DNA of 64,000 nt from Candidatus Nitrospira nitrosa (GTDB lineage: Bacteria; Nitrospirota; Nitrospiria; Nitrospirales; Nitrospiraceae), in contig NZ_CZQA01000008.1 in the NCBI RefSeq assembly GCF_001458735.1, positions 434,001-498,000 on the forward strand. Direction: 5' to 3'. Positions within the stretch are counted from its first letter, which is position 1. Every line of letters begins with the position of its first letter. The notes beneath the pieces were generated by a model. The model worked only from the letters and a program-made list of their open reading frames with translations, was not told where the DNA came from and searched no databases. Both the position numbers and the translations under genes were made by a program. Below are positions 9,845-21,343 of this stretch, one piece after another.

Positions 9845-10679
9845 TGCGCACTCCTGACTTACGTCGGGCAATTATGAACTTATCGGTCTTCTTATTATGT
9901 CTCGTCTTATAGCCCTTAGTGGGGACTCCCCATGGGGACACCGGATGTGGATTGCCTTGCCCGGATTTTCCCTCTCCACCTCCGTGCGGATGATCAACAG
10001 GATTCATGACCACACCTCGAACATGCGGTCTTTTTCCCTTCCAACGGTTCCTACCCGCCTTCCCTACACTGATATTTTCATGATCCACATTCCCAACTTG
10101 CCCAACAGTTGCCATACAGTGACCCAACACTCTCCGCATCTCACCAGACTTGAGCCGAACCTGTACATATTCGCCGTCACGGCCCATAACCTGGGCGAAT
10201 CCTCCGGCACTTCGTATCAGTTGACCGCCCTTACCGGCCTTGAGCTCAATGTTATGAATCGTTGTTCCAAGCGGCATATTAATCAACGGCAAGGCATTCC
10301 CAGGGCGAATTTCAGCCTGTGGACCTGATTGCACTTCATCATTAATGGCAAGACCGACAGGGGCCAAAATATAACGTTTTTCTCCATCGCGGTACTTCAA
10401 AAGAGCGATCCTCGCAGAGCGGTTTGGATCATACTCGATCGCGGTTACTTTTGCCGACACACCTACCTTATCTCGACGAAAATCAATAATCCGATAGAGC
10501 CTCTTGTGGCCAGCCCCACGAAACCGAACGGTTGTCCGCCCATCATTATTACGCCCACCGGTCCTCTGATGAAAAGAGGTCAATGACTTTTCAGGCCTCT
10601 TACTGCTCAATTCTTCTGTTCCCACTGCGGTCATCCCACGACGACCAGGGGACGTAGGGCGATATACTTTTATTCCCAT
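9837..10679 (-). CDS. rplB: 50S ribosomal protein L2
   Basis: The 280-residue product has all L2 landmarks: the N-terminal [13 protein letters not shown], the SH3-like/OB core, and the C-terminal [15 protein letters not shown] with the conserved His linked to peptidyl-transferase assembly. L2 contacts both tRNA ends and the subunit interface. It is followed by rpsS with an 8-base overlap. Confidence 0.98.
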   Translation of the reverse strand: MGIKVYRPTSPGRRGMTAVGTEELSSKRPEKSLTSFHQRTGGRNNDGRTTVRFRGAGHKRLYRIIDFRRDKVGVSAKVTAIEYDPNRSARIALLKYRDGEKRYILAPVGLAINDEVQSGPQAEIRPGNALPLINMPLGTTIHNIELKAGKGGQLIRSAGGFAQVMGRDGEYVQVRLKSGEMRRVLGHCMATVGQVGNVDHENISVGKAGRNRWKGKRPHVRGVVMNPVDHPHGGGEGKSGQGNPHPVSPWGVPTKGYKTRHNKKTDKFIIARRKSGVRNA

Positions 10680-10734
10680 GAGAACGACTCCTAAATTTCC
10701 GCTCTTAATTAACTACCCGCAAAACGGATACCGA

Positions 10735-11028
10735 CTAGGCACTTTCGTACATCTCAAGCTTTTCGCCTTCCTTGAGCGTGACAAAAGCCTTCTTCCAGTC
10801 CGACCGCCTACCCGCAAATCGGCCAAGGCGCTTCATTTTTCCGCGTACGTTCATCAAATTCACTTTCTCAACCTTGACCTTCAACAGTGACTCGACTGCC
10901 TGTTTCACCTGGACACGATTCGCCTCAGGATGGACGACAAAGCCAACCGTATTGCTTTTCTCGCGAAGGCCCGTAATCTTCTCGGTCAAGAGCGGCTGAA
11001 CCAGTATCCAATGCATACCCACATTCAT
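10735..11028 (-). CDS. rplW: 50S ribosomal protein L23
   Basis: The 97-residue product contains LVQPLLTEKITGLREKSN and KVEKVNLMNVRGKMKRLGRF, typical of L23. L23 is the docking site for trigger factor and SRP at the exit tunnel. Its start overlaps the rplD stop by four bases. Confidence 0.97.
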   Translation of the reverse strand: MNVGMHWILVQPLLTEKITGLREKSNTVGFVVHPEANRVQVKQAVESLLKVKVEKVNLMNVRGKMKRLGRFAGRRSDWKKAFVTLKEGEKLEMYESA

Positions 11029-11648
11029 GACCAGACCTCGTTTATCGCAACCAATTCATGCTCAGAAACCACAACAACTTGAGCACGAACAACGTCATAG
11101 ACATTTAGCTGATCCGCACTAAGTACCTTCACGGACGCTAAATTCCCAGCGGCCTGAATAATGCCGGACTGACTCTTTCCTGCAATTAACAACACCTCTG
11201 CACCTCCGCAAAATCCAACCAACGCCTGCGCCAAAATCTTAGTCTTCGGTTGCTGCAGAGAAAGATCGGTGACTACAAACAAGTTTCCACCCGCCACTTT
11301 TGCAGATAACGCGCTCTGAAGAGCAGCGCGATACTTTTTCTTTGGCATTGAATACGCGTAGCTTCTTGGTTTTGGCCCAAACACACTGCCACCGTGACGC
11401 CATACGGGAGACCGAAGCGAGCCAGCCCTCGCACGTCCGGTATGCTTTTGCTTCCAAGGCTTCTTTCCAGAGCCACTCACCTCACCACGCCGCAATGTGG
11501 AAGCAGTCCCACGACGCTCACACGCACGCTGCATAACAACGGCTTCGTGCACCAGCGCAACTTGAGGATCACAGCCGAATACCTGAGCAGATAACTCGAC
11601 TGTGCCAACCTTCTTTCTCTTCAAATCAACCAAATCAATCGTAGGCAT
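11025..11648 (-). CDS. rplD: 50S ribosomal protein L4
   Basis: The 207-residue product begins MPTIDLVDLKRKKVGTVEL. The reading frame is open 33 codons further upstream into rplC, but the ATG at 11,648 gives the usual L4 length and start and lies one base after the rplC stop. The tunnel loop region (RRGTASTLRRGEVSGSGKKP) is present. In E. coli L4 is the autogenous regulator of the S10 operon; this is not testable here. Confidence 0.96.
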   Translation of the reverse strand: MPTIDLVDLKRKKVGTVELSAQVFGCDPQVALVHEAVVMQRACERRGTASTLRRGEVSGSGKKPWKQKHTGRARAGSLRSPVWRHGGSVFGPKPRSYAYSMPKKKYRAALQSALSAKVAGGNLFVVTDLSLQQPKTKILAQALVGFCGGAEVLLIAGKSQSGIIQAAGNLASVKVLSADQLNVYDVVRAQVVVVSEHELVAINEVWS

Positions 11649-11649
11649 G

Positions 11650-12270
11650 CTAGCTCTTCTTTGATTTTCGAACGACAACGATCCCATTTGCAGCCCCAGG
11701 AACCGCCCCGCGGATGAATAAAAGATTTTCCTCAGTGCGTGACTCAACCACTTTTAATCGCTGAACGGTCACTCGCTCGGCCCCCATGTGCCCAGGCAGG
11801 GTCTTTCCCTTCCACACCCTGGAGGGGAACGAACTCGCTCCGATCGAGCCAGGAGCGCGATGAAACATAGACCCGTGCGATTCAGGACCACCTGCATAGT
11901 GATGTCGCTTGACGACCCCCTGAAATCCTTTCCCTTTGGACACACCGATCACATCGACCCAATCACCCTTCTTAAATATTCCAACCGTAACTAATTGCCC
12001 AGCCGTCACATCGCCGTCTTTCTTAAACTCACGCAAGATACGGCTTGCGGGTGCCTGATTTTTCTTCAAATGCCCAAGCTCTGCCTTTGAAAGTCGGCGC
12101 TCTTTCACCTCTCCAAAGGAAAGCTGGACGGCCCCATGGTGATTTTGCTCTTTCTCGTGAACCGTCACCACTCGACAAGGTCCCGCTTCAATCACCGTTA
12201 CCGGAGTGAGACGAGTTTCGTCAAAGACTTGCGTCATGCCGAGTTTTTTACCAATTAATCCGTTTGTCAT
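11650..12270 (-). CDS. rplC: 50S ribosomal protein L3
   Basis: The 206-residue product begins MTNGLIGKKLGMTQVF and contains the loop KGKGFQGVVKRHHYAGGPES with the conserved GSIGASSFPSRVWKGK. L3 is an early assembly protein that reaches towards the peptidyl-transferase centre. A 74-base gap separates it from rpsJ; no promoter or hairpin was recognised there. Confidence 0.97.
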   Translation of the reverse strand: MTNGLIGKKLGMTQVFDETRLTPVTVIEAGPCRVVTVHEKEQNHHGAVQLSFGEVKERRLSKAELGHLKKNQAPASRILREFKKDGDVTAGQLVTVGIFKKGDWVDVIGVSKGKGFQGVVKRHHYAGGPESHGSMFHRAPGSIGASSFPSRVWKGKTLPGHMGAERVTVQRLKVVESRTEENLLFIRGAVPGAANGIVVVRKSKKS

Positions 12271-12344
12271 ATTGTCCCAATATGCTGTACGCTCAAGTCC
12301 GTTCTATTATAAATTCATCGTGGAGTAAGATTAGAACTCAGCGC

Positions 12345-12656
12345 TCACAACTTAATCTCAACATCCACTCCTGCCGCAAGGTTGAGCTTCATCAATGAAT
12401 CCATCGTTTCAGGAGTCGCTTCCATAATATCGAGAAGCCTCTTATGCGTCCGCATCTCAAACTGCTCTCGAGATTTTTTATCTGCATGTGTCGATCGCTG
12501 AACCGTTATCTTCTCAATACGAGTAGGGAGCGGAATAGGACCAACGACTCTCGCCCCACTCCGACGGACGGTCTCAACAATTTCGCCTACCGATTGATCC
12601 AATACACGGTAGTCAAATCCTCTCAACCGAATTCTTATACGCTGATCGACTTTCAC
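12345..12656 (-). CDS. rpsJ: 30S ribosomal protein S10
   Basis: The 103-residue S10 starts at a GTG ([20 protein letters not shown]) with GGAG seven bases upstream. The frame is open further upstream into tuf, but those 41 codons do not resemble S10. S10 sits in the 30S head and also pairs with NusB in antitermination. The segment [20 protein letters not shown] is the family signature. It is the first gene of the S10 block and follows tuf by 37 bases. Confidence 0.95.
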   Translation of the reverse strand: MKVDQRIRIRLRGFDYRVLDQSVGEIVETVRRSGARVVGPIPLPTRIEKITVQRSTHADKKSREQFEMRTHKRLLDIMEATPETMDSLMKLNLAAGVDVEIKL

Positions 12657-12691
12657 TTCATTACTCCTACGGTATCCATCAACCGTGCACG

Positions 12692-13900
<1,209 letters not shown>

Positions 13901-13928
13901 CCCTACTCCCTCCCTGATTCAGCAATCA

Positions 13929-15998
13929 CTATTTTTTAATGATGGCTTCCGCAATATTCTTCGGAACTTGGTCGTAACGATCAAACTCCATACTATACGT
14001 CGCGCGCCCTTGAGTCCGAGAGCGAAGGTCCGTTGCATAACCAAACATTTCCATCAGCGGGACAACGGCATCAATCGCCTGAGCGCCAGCTCGGACCTTC
14101 ATGCCCTGCACCTTACCCCTTCGCCCATTCAGATTGCCAATGACGTCACCCATGAATTCCTGAGGAACCAACACTTCAACCTTCATAATTGGCTCAAGCA
14201 GAACAGGGTCCGCCTTCTTACAAGCATCAGAGAAGCCCATAGAGGCGGCAATTTTAAAGGCCATTTCATTCGAATCGACATCATGATACGAGCCGTCGAT
14301 GACCGTGACTTTCACATCACGGAGCGGATAACCAGCCACTACACCAGTCTCCATCCTTTCCCGAACACCTTTTTCAATGGCAGGAATATATTCCCTCGGG
14401 ATCGCCCCCCCCACTGTCTTATTAACAAATTCCAAACCCTTACCCACTTCGGACGGTTCAACGGTCAGGACAACATGGCCATATTGCCCACGCCCACCGG
14501 TCTGCTTAATATATTTCGATTCAGCCTCAGCCTTCCTTCTGATCGTCTCCCTGAACGCCACTTCAGGCTTTCCAACATTGGCCTCAACCTTGAATTCCCG
14601 TAACATTCGATCAACAATAATTTCCAGATGCAACTCGCCCATTCCGGCAATGATCGTCTGAGCCGTCTCCTCATCCGTTCGCACACGGAAGGATGGATCC
14701 TCTTGCGCCAATTTCTGGAGAGCAAAACCCATTTTCTCTTGGTCTTGCTTAGTTTTTGGCTCGATGGCCATAGCAATAACAGGCTCAGGGAACTTCATAA
14801 CCTCGAGCAGCACTGGCTGTTTTTCATCCGCCAAAGTATCTCCGGTGGTGGCGCCCTTAAGCCCCACCGCCGCAACAATATCCCCAGCATGAACTTCGTC
14901 GATTTCCTCTCGCTTGTTGGCATGCATCTTCAGAAGTCGACCGATCCGATCCTTTGCCCCCTTGGTGACATTCAAAACCGGAGTTCCGGTCTTAAGGGTT
15001 CCCGAATAGACCCGGAAATAGGTCAACTGACCAGCAAATGGATCAGACATGATCTTGAACGCCAACGCGGCAAAGGGCGCCGCATCATCTGATTTTCTCT
15101 CCACCTCTTTACCACTATTAGGATCTACCCCCACAACAGGAGGGATATCCAACGGGGAAGGAAGATAATCAATGACACCATCCAGGAGTTGCTGAACGCC
15201 TTTATTTTTAAAGGCGGATCCACAAAGGACTGGCGTGACCTTCATCGAAATCGTTGCCGCCCGAATCGCGCGGATGACCTCCTCTTCCGTCAAGGGATGA
15301 CCATTTAGATACTTCTCCATCACTTGGTCATCAAACTCCGCAACGGCATCAAGCATCTTCTCTCGATACTCTTTCGCTTGAGCAAGAAGATCGGACGGAA
15401 TCTCATCAACCTTATATTTCGCACCCAGCGTTTCGTCGTCGTAAAAATAGCCCTTCATCCGAACCAAATCTATCGAGCCACGAAACTCAGCTTCACGACC
15501 AATAGGGATCTGAATAGGAACCGGCCGTGCCCCAAGGCGGTCAATAATGGATTGAACACTGCCATAGAAGTCAGCTCCAATCCGATCCATCTTATTCATG
15601 AATGCGATTCGAGGAACGTGGTACTTGTCAGCCTGGCGCCAAACCGTCTCAGACTGAGGCTCAACCCCCTGCACGGAATCAAACGCAGCCACTGCTCCAT
15701 CAAGAACACGGAGCGAACGCTCAACTTCAATCGTAAAGTCCACATGCCCTGGCGTATCAATAATATTGATCCGATGGTCACGCCAGAAGCAGGTCGTCGC
15801 AGCAGCCGTAATGGTAATGCCGCGCTCTCGCTCCTGCTCCATCCAGTCCATCGTGGCCGCACCCTCATGGACCTCACCCAACTTATGAGTCATGCCCGTG
15901 TAATAAAGAATTCTCTCCGTGGTCGTAGTCTTCCCTGCATCAATGTGAGCCATGATGCCGATATTTCTAGTGTGATCCAACGATGTTTGACGAGCCAC
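13929..15998 (-). CDS. fusA: Elongation factor G
   Basis: The 689-residue translocase GTPase has the P-loop AHIDAGKTT, switch [14 protein letters not shown] (canonical, unlike EF-Tu here), DTPGHVDF and NKMD. I chose the GTG at 15,998 giving [16 protein letters not shown], because AGAGGGG lies about five bases upstream and the family usually starts here; a GTG two codons earlier is also possible. EF-G domains II-V follow, ending in a C-terminal [14 protein letters not shown] typical of the family. It lies between rpsG and tuf. Confidence 0.97.
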   Translation of the reverse strand: MARQTSLDHTRNIGIMAHIDAGKTTTTERILYYTGMTHKLGEVHEGAATMDWMEQERERGITITAAATTCFWRDHRINIIDTPGHVDFTIEVERSLRVLDGAVAAFDSVQGVEPQSETVWRQADKYHVPRIAFMNKMDRIGADFYGSVQSIIDRLGARPVPIQIPIGREAEFRGSIDLVRMKGYFYDDETLGAKYKVDEIPSDLLAQAKEYREKMLDAVAEFDDQVMEKYLNGHPLTEEEVIRAIRAATISMKVTPVLCGSAFKNKGVQQLLDGVIDYLPSPLDIPPVVGVDPNSGKEVERKSDDAAPFAALAFKIMSDPFAGQLTYFRVYSGTLKTGTPVLNVTKGAKDRIGRLLKMHANKREEIDEVHAGDIVAAVGLKGATTGDTLADEKQPVLLEVMKFPEPVIAMAIEPKTKQDQEKMGFALQKLAQEDPSFRVRTDEETAQTIIAGMGELHLEIIVDRMLREFKVEANVGKPEVAFRETIRRKAEAESKYIKQTGGRGQYGHVVLTVEPSEVGKGLEFVNKTVGGAIPREYIPAIEKGVRERMETGVVAGYPLRDVKVTVIDGSYHDVDSNEMAFKIAASMGFSDACKKADPVLLEPIMKVEVLVPQEFMGDVIGNLNGRRGKVQGMKVRAGAQAIDAVVPLMEMFGYATDLRSRTQGRATYSMEFDRYDQVPKNIAEAIIKK

Positions 15999-16112
15999 TT
16001 CCACCCCTCTAAAAACAAATATGCCGCAGATCAAGCCGCATCACACTGCTGCGATGTACGAACACCCCGATCTGCGAATCGCAGCACGGCTCAACTGCAG
16101 CACAGAACGACG

Positions 16113-16583
16113 CTACCAGCGATAATGAGCAAAGGCCTTATTGGCCTCAGCCATCCGATGCACGTCTTCCCGCTTCTTGACCGCAGCCCCAGTGTTATTT
16201 GAAGCATCAATCAATTCGGCTGCGAGCTTTTCACGCATACTCTTCCCACCACGCGTACGAGCAAATTGCGACAACCAACGCAACGCCAGCGAAACACGTC
16301 GAGCCGGCCTGATTTCAACCGGAACCTGATACGAAGCGCCCCCAACGCGGCGAGACTTCACCTCAACAATCGGCTTCACATTATCTACCGCCGCCTTAAA
16401 TACCTTGAGTGGATCGCCACCCGTTTTCTCCTGAATCGCATCGAAGGCTCCGTAGCAGATACGCTCAGTCGTGCTCTTTTTCCCGCTACTCATCAGGGCA
16501 TTAATAAACTTTCCCACCAGTTTGTCTCGATAGCGAACATCCGGAAGCACTTCTCGCTGACCTAAAAATCTACTGCGTGGCAT
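16113..16583 (-). CDS. rpsG: 30S ribosomal protein S7
   Basis: The 156-residue product begins [18 protein letters not shown] and contains [16 protein letters not shown], the S7 signature. S7 nucleates assembly of the 30S head and contacts the E-site tRNA. A gap of 114 bases to fusA downstream carries no recognised gene. In E. coli S7 represses the str operon; a similar control is possible but unproven. Confidence 0.97.
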   Translation of the reverse strand: MPRSRFLGQREVLPDVRYRDKLVGKFINALMSSGKKSTTERICYGAFDAIQEKTGGDPLKVFKAAVDNVKPIVEVKSRRVGGASYQVPVEIRPARRVSLALRWLSQFARTRGGKSMREKLAAELIDASNNTGAAVKKREDVHRMAEANKAFAHYRW

Positions 16584-16629
16584 AGTGACCTATTCCGATA
16601 TCTAGATTAAATCCATCACAACAAGATGT

Positions 16630-17001
16630 TTACTTTGGACGCTTAGCTCCGTACTTCGAACGACTCTGCTTTCGACCGGCAACCCCAACGGCATCCAATG
16701 CACCACGAACTAAATGGTAACGAACACCAGGAAGATCCTTGACGCGTCCTCCTCGCACGAGCACGATCGAGTGCTCCTGGAGATTGTGCCCCACACCAGG
16801 TATATAGGTCGTCACTTCCATTCCGTTCGTCAAACGCACACGAGCAACTTTCCTCAATGCCGAGTTTGGCTTTTTAGGGGTTGTCGTATAAACACGCAGA
16901 CAGACTCCTCTTTTTTGAGGACATGACCTCAAGGCAGGGCTTTTCGTCTTGGACTTGACAAACACCCTCCCTTTTCGAACCAACTGATTAATCGTAGGCA
17001 T
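16630..17001 (-). CDS. rpsL: 30S ribosomal protein S12
   Basis: The 123-residue product begins [12 protein letters not shown] and contains [13 protein letters not shown] and [13 protein letters not shown]. The lysines that correspond to E. coli K43 and K88, sites of streptomycin resistance, are unchanged, so the streptomycin-sensitive type is expected. S12 monitors codon-anticodon pairing. It is the first gene after the promoter at 17,059-17,087 and heads the str block rpsL-rpsG-fusA-tuf. Confidence 0.97.
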   Translation of the reverse strand: MPTINQLVRKGRVFVKSKTKSPALRSCPQKRGVCLRVYTTTPKKPNSALRKVARVRLTNGMEVTTYIPGVGHNLQEHSIVLVRGGRVKDLPGVRYHLVRGALDAVGVAGRKQSRSKYGAKRPK

Positions 17002-17058
17002 TCCGTTCAGATCCTCTTCAAGATATCAACTACGTCCCATCATCTGCAAAGCCGCCGG

Positions 17059-17087
17059 ATTATAGTGACGCGATCACCAACTGTCAA
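17059..17087 (-). promoter_or_regulatory. Sigma-70 promoter for rpsL-rpsG-fusA-tuf-S10-spc
   Basis: On the minus strand TTGACA (17,087-17,082) and TATAAT (17,064-17,059) are both perfect consensus hexamers with a 17-base spacer. The predicted transcript start is near 17,052, about 50 bases before the rpsL ATG. The bases after the -10 read CCGGCGGC, a GC-rich discriminator like those of stringently controlled ribosomal promoters. It lies just past the rpoC start-distal end (rpoC stop at 17,110), so the str/S10/spc genes can be transcribed independently of rpoBC. Confidence 0.88.
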
Positions 17088-17109
17088 GGGGTGAACGACC
17101 ACAACTTTG

Positions 17110-20100
17110 CTACGATCGAGTATTTTCTCCTGACGTGGTGGACACAGCTGGCTCTGATGTCAGAGCAGCGGCTGGCGTTCCAGCACCAACGGACAGGCCT
17201 TCCGGTTTTTCACTCATCACAAATGTATCTCGATACTCCTCAAACCCGGATCCGGCAGGAATGAGACGCCCGACAATGACGTTCTCCTTCAATCCCAAGA
17301 GATTATCCTCGCGACCATTGATAGCCGCTTCCGTCAAGACGCGCGTAGTTTCTTGGAAGGACGCCGCCGAGATAAAGCTGTCGGTCGTCAGGGCCGCCTT
17401 CGTAATACCCAACAGCACAGGCTTTCCTAAGGCCGGGGTTCCGTCTTTGGACAGTACTCGCTCATTCTCCCTCTCAAAGACCCCCTTACTCACCTGACTC
17501 CCAGGTAGAAATTGGGTGTCTCCAGGGTCCTCAACGCGAACCTTGCGCAACATCTGCCTCACGATGATTTCAATGTGCTTGTCGTTGATCGACACACCCT
17601 GTAACCGATAGACGTCCTGAACTTCATCCACCAAATACTTCTGCAACTCATTAGGACCAAGAACATCCAGAATGTCGTGAGGATTGGCCGACCCATCCAT
17701 AAGGGGCTCGCCAGCACGAACCCAATCGCCCTCATGTACGTTGACGTGCTTTCCTTTGGGGATAAAATACTCCTTCACATCGCCCATCTTATTGTCGACC
17801 AACACCTTACGCTGCCCCTTCACAAACCCACCGTAAGAAACCTCGCCATCGATTTCCGTGATGACGGCCTGCTCTTTTGGCTTTCTGGCTTCAAAGAGCT
17901 CCACGACACGAGGAAGACCCCCAGTAATATCTTTTGTCTTTGTGGTCTCTCGAGGAATCTTTGCTAAGACGTCCCCGGGAAATACCGTGGCCCCCTTCTC
18001 AACGAAGATATGGGCCCCAACCGGCAATAAGTATCGTGCGACAGCATTCGAGCCGCCAGGCACCTTAGCCGTCTTACCACCGTCATCTTTGATCGACACA
18101 CGAGGACGAAGTGTTTGACCGGTATGTTCAATGATTACCTTGCGCGACAAACCCGTCACTTCGTCAAACTCGTCCTTCATCGTGACACCTTCGACGATGT
18201 CCCCGTAGGCTATTCTCCCCCCCACCTCTGTTAGGATCGTAAGAGAGTACGGATCCCATTCAACGAGTTTTTGCCCGACGACAACGGGATCGCCATCTTT
18301 GATCTTGATCTTTGCCCCGTACACAACGGGGTACTTCTCTCGCTCTCGGCCACTCTCATCCACGATCGCAATTTTCGTATTGCGATTCATGACGACCCAC
18401 TCACCATCTTTATTGCGAACAGCAATCCCAGCATTGTGAATGTCGGCGTTCTTCTTCGCATCAAAACTCATGAACTTGATCCGCCCGGCATGTTTGGCCT
18501 CGACCACCGTTTGCTCCACCACCTTACTGGCCGTACCACCAATATGGAACGTCCGCATGGTGAGCTGCGTTCCAGGCTCTCCAATTGACTGTGCCGCAAT
18601 GACACCGACCGGCTCACCTTTCTCGACCAGACGCCCCCGCGCTAAGTCACGCCCATAACAGGCCCGGCACACCCCACGCGGCGCTTGGCAGGTCAGAACG
18701 GATCGAATCTTGACACGGTCCACTCCGGCCTCAACAACCGACTTTGTCAGCTCCTCAGTAATTTCCTCGTTCCAGGAAACAATGATTTCCCCTGTCACGG
18801 GATCACGAATGTCCTCGGCCGCCAACCGGCCAAGGATTCGCTCCTCTAAAGGCTGAATGACTTCCCCACCTTCCACGAGGGGGCTGACTGTAATGCCGTC
18901 GCGCGTCCCACAGTCGATCTCGTGAATGATCACGTCCTGGGCAATGTCGACGAGGCGACGAGTCAGATACCCTGAATTGGCGGTCTTCAGCGCGGTATCA
19001 GCAAGACCCTTACGGGCACCGTGAGTGGAGATAAAATACTGCAACACCGTCAGCCCCTCACGGAAATTAGCCGTAATCGGTGTTTCAATGATCTCACCCG
19101 ATGGCTTTGCCATGAGACCGCGCATCCCACCCAGCTGGCGGATTTGCTGTGAGCTGCCGCGCGCACCGGAATCAGCCATCATAAAAATGGGGTTAAACGA
19201 TTCAACCTTACCGGGATCGCCGCCAGCCCCAAGCTCTTTCATCATCTCATTGGAAACCTGTTCCGTGACGTGCGCCCAGATATCGATGACCTTATTGTAC
19301 CGCTCTCCGTTCGTGATCAACCCTTCAGAATACTGCTTCTCTATCTCATTGACCTCTCGTTGCGCCTTCCCGATAAAATCTTCTTTCTTACTGGGAATGT
19401 GCATGTTGTCGATACAGATCGACAACCCGGCTTTTGTCGCATAGGTAAAGCCGATATCCTTGATCTTATCCAGAAATTCCACCGTGTCGCGATGGCCGGT
19501 CTGACGGTAGACCGCATCAATAAGTTTGGTCATTTCCTTCTTTGTCATGAGCTTATTCGCATTCGCGAATGGAAGCCCAGACGGGAGAATTTCAGAGAGC
19601 AGCACCCGGCCGACGGTCGTCTGCACCAGTGAGCCGGACAGGCGCACCTTGATTCGAGCATGCTCATCCACTTCACGCGCATCAAATGCAATCCGAACTT
19701 CTTCAGCTGACCCGAAGACCTTCCCCTCACCCTTGGCTCCGAGCCGTTCCTTTGTCAGCCAGTAACATCCCAACACCATGTCCTGTGAGGGCACGGCAAT
19801 CGGTTTCCCGTTAGCCGGGGAGAGAATATTGTTGATGGCCATCATCAAAACGCGCGCTTCAACCTGTGCCTCCACAGACAACGGCACATGCACCGCCATT
19901 TGATCTCCATCGAAGTCTGCGTTGAACGCCGCGCAGACGAGCGGGTGCAAGCGAATCGCCTTCCCTTCCACCAACACAGGATCAAACGCTTGAATGCCCA
20001 ATCGATGGAGCGTTGGCGCCCGATTCAGCAATACCGGATGCTCCCGAATGACCTCATCCAACACATCCCAGACCTCCGGGCGCTCTTTCTCTACCAACCG

Positions 20101-21297
20101 CTTCGCACTTTTAATCGTTGTCGCCGCCCCACGAGCCTCCAGCTTATGGAAGATAAACGGCTTGAACAATTCCAGCGCCATCTTCTTGGGCAACCCGCAT
20201 TGATGAAGGCGCAACTCAGGGCCGACGACGATGACTGTACGACCTGAATAATCTACGCGCTTCCCGAGCAGATTCTGTCGGAACCGCCCCTGCTTTCCCT
20301 TGAGCATATCGCTTAACGACTTCAGTGGCCGCTTGTTTGGTCCACGAATGGCACGCCCTCTCCGCCCGTTGTCAAAAAGGGCATCGACCGCCTCCTGCAA
20401 CATTCGCATTTCATTCCGGATGATGACCCCCGGCGCCTTCAGCTCCATTAAACGCTTCAACCGATTGTTGCGATTAATCACACGTCGATAGAGATCGTTT
20501 AGGTCAGACGTAGCAAATCGCCCACCATCCAGCGGAACCAATGGGCGTAGTTCTGGGGGAAGAACCGGGATGACATCCATGATCATCCACTCTGGTTTAT
20601 TGCCAGACTTTCTAAAGGCTTCAAGTACCTTAAGTCGCTTCGCGTACTTCTTTTTCATCGCCGCAGAAGTGGACGCTCGGGCCTTTACCTGCAGTTCGTC
20701 CCACAACGCATTGATATCGATCTTCCTCAGCAAGTCACGGATGGCTTCAGCCCCAATCCCGACCTTAAACCCACTCGATCCATACTCCGAAACAAGCGTG
20801 CGCAACTTATCCTCAGGCACTAACTCTTTTTCCGAGAGATCCGTTGATCCGGGATCCACACACACGTAGCTTTCAAAGTAAAGAATCTTCTCCAACTGCT
20901 TCAGGCTCATATCGAGGAGAGTTCCGATACGGCTCGGTACACCCTTCAAAAACCAAATATGGGCGACAGGCGCAGCTAATTCGATATGTCCCATTCGCTC
21001 GCGACGAACCTTCGATTGAATGACTTCAACGCCGCACTTATCGCAGACGATTCCGCGATGTTTCATCCGCTTATATTTTCCGCAATTGCACTCCCAATCC
21101 TTCGTTGGGCCAAAAATCTTGGCACAGAAGAGCCCATCTTTTTCCGGCTTGAATGACCGATAATTGATCGTCTCCGGCTTTTTGACCTCACCATAGGACC
21201 AGGACCTTATTTTCTCGGGCGAGGCGATGCGAATACGCATCGAATCAAACGAGACAGAATCCCGCTGCTTTTCAAATAATGTATATACGCCTTCCAA
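17110..21297 (-). CDS. rpoC: DNA-directed RNA polymerase subunit beta'
   Basis: The product of about 1,395 residues carries the catalytic NADFDGDQM loop, the N-terminal zinc ribbon ([13 protein letters not shown] then CDKCGVE) and the second zinc site ([15 protein letters not shown]). I place the start at a TTG (21,297) giving [15 protein letters not shown], because AGGAGG lies eight bases upstream. An earlier in-frame TTG at 21,339 has no ribosome binding site. The 3' end has a Ser/Thr/Ala-rich tail. It follows rpoB by about 46 bases. Confidence 0.96.
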   Translation of the reverse strand: MEGVYTLFEKQRDSVSFDSMRIRIASPEKIRSWSYGEVKKPETINYRSFKPEKDGLFCAKIFGPTKDWECNCGKYKRMKHRGIVCDKCGVEVIQSKVRRERMGHIELAAPVAHIWFLKGVPSRIGTLLDMSLKQLEKILYFESYVCVDPGSTDLSEKELVPEDKLRTLVSEYGSSGFKVGIGAEAIRDLLRKIDINALWDELQVKARASTSAAMKKKYAKRLKVLEAFRKSGNKPEWMIMDVIPVLPPELRPLVPLDGGRFATSDLNDLYRRVINRNNRLKRLMELKAPGVIIRNEMRMLQEAVDALFDNGRRGRAIRGPNKRPLKSLSDMLKGKQGRFRQNLLGKRVDYSGRTVIVVGPELRLHQCGLPKKMALELFKPFIFHKLEARGAATTIKSAKRLVEKERPEVWDVLDEVIREHPVLLNRAPTLHRLGIQAFDPVLVEGKAIRLHPLVCAAFNADFDGDQMAVHVPLSVEAQVEARVLMMAINNILSPANGKPIAVPSQDMVLGCYWLTKERLGAKGEGKVFGSAEEVRIAFDAREVDEHARIKVRLSGSLVQTTVGRVLLSEILPSGLPFANANKLMTKKEMTKLIDAVYRQTGHRDTVEFLDKIKDIGFTYATKAGLSICIDNMHIPSKKEDFIGKAQREVNEIEKQYSEGLITNGERYNKVIDIWAHVTEQVSNEMMKELGAGGDPGKVESFNPIFMMADSGARGSSQQIRQLGGMRGLMAKPSGEIIETPITANFREGLTVLQYFISTHGARKGLADTALKTANSGYLTRRLVDIAQDVIIHEIDCGTRDGITVSPLVEGGEVIQPLEERILGRLAAEDIRDPVTGEIIVSWNEEITEELTKSVVEAGVDRVKIRSVLTCQAPRGVCRACYGRDLARGRLVEKGEPVGVIAAQSIGEPGTQLTMRTFHIGGTASKVVEQTVVEAKHAGRIKFMSFDAKKNADIHNAGIAVRNKDGEWVVMNRNTKIAIVDESGREREKYPVVYGAKIKIKDGDPVVVGQKLVEWDPYSLTILTEVGGRIAYGDIVEGVTMKDEFDEVTGLSRKVIIEHTGQTLRPRVSIKDDGGKTAKVPGGSNAVARYLLPVGAHIFVEKGATVFPGDVLAKIPRETTKTKDITGGLPRVVELFEARKPKEQAVITEIDGEVSYGGFVKGQRKVLVDNKMGDVKEYFIPKGKHVNVHEGDWVRAGEPLMDGSANPHDILDVLGPNELQKYLVDEVQDVYRLQGVSINDKHIEIIVRQMLRKVRVEDPGDTQFLPGSQVSKGVFERENERVLSKDGTPALGKPVLLGITKAALTTDSFISAASFQETTRVLTEAAINGREDNLLGLKENVIVGRLIPAGSGFEEYRDTFVMSEKPEGLSVGAGTPAAALTSEPAVSTTSGENTRS

Positions 21298-21343
21298 GGT
21301 AATGACCTCCTCCGATGCCGGCCACTCGCCGACACACAAGCGG

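Noticed and set aside
16074-16086. CTGCGA-A-TCGCAG palindrome in the rpsG-fusA gap
   Set aside because: The arms are only six bases and such matches are expected by chance; no supporting context.
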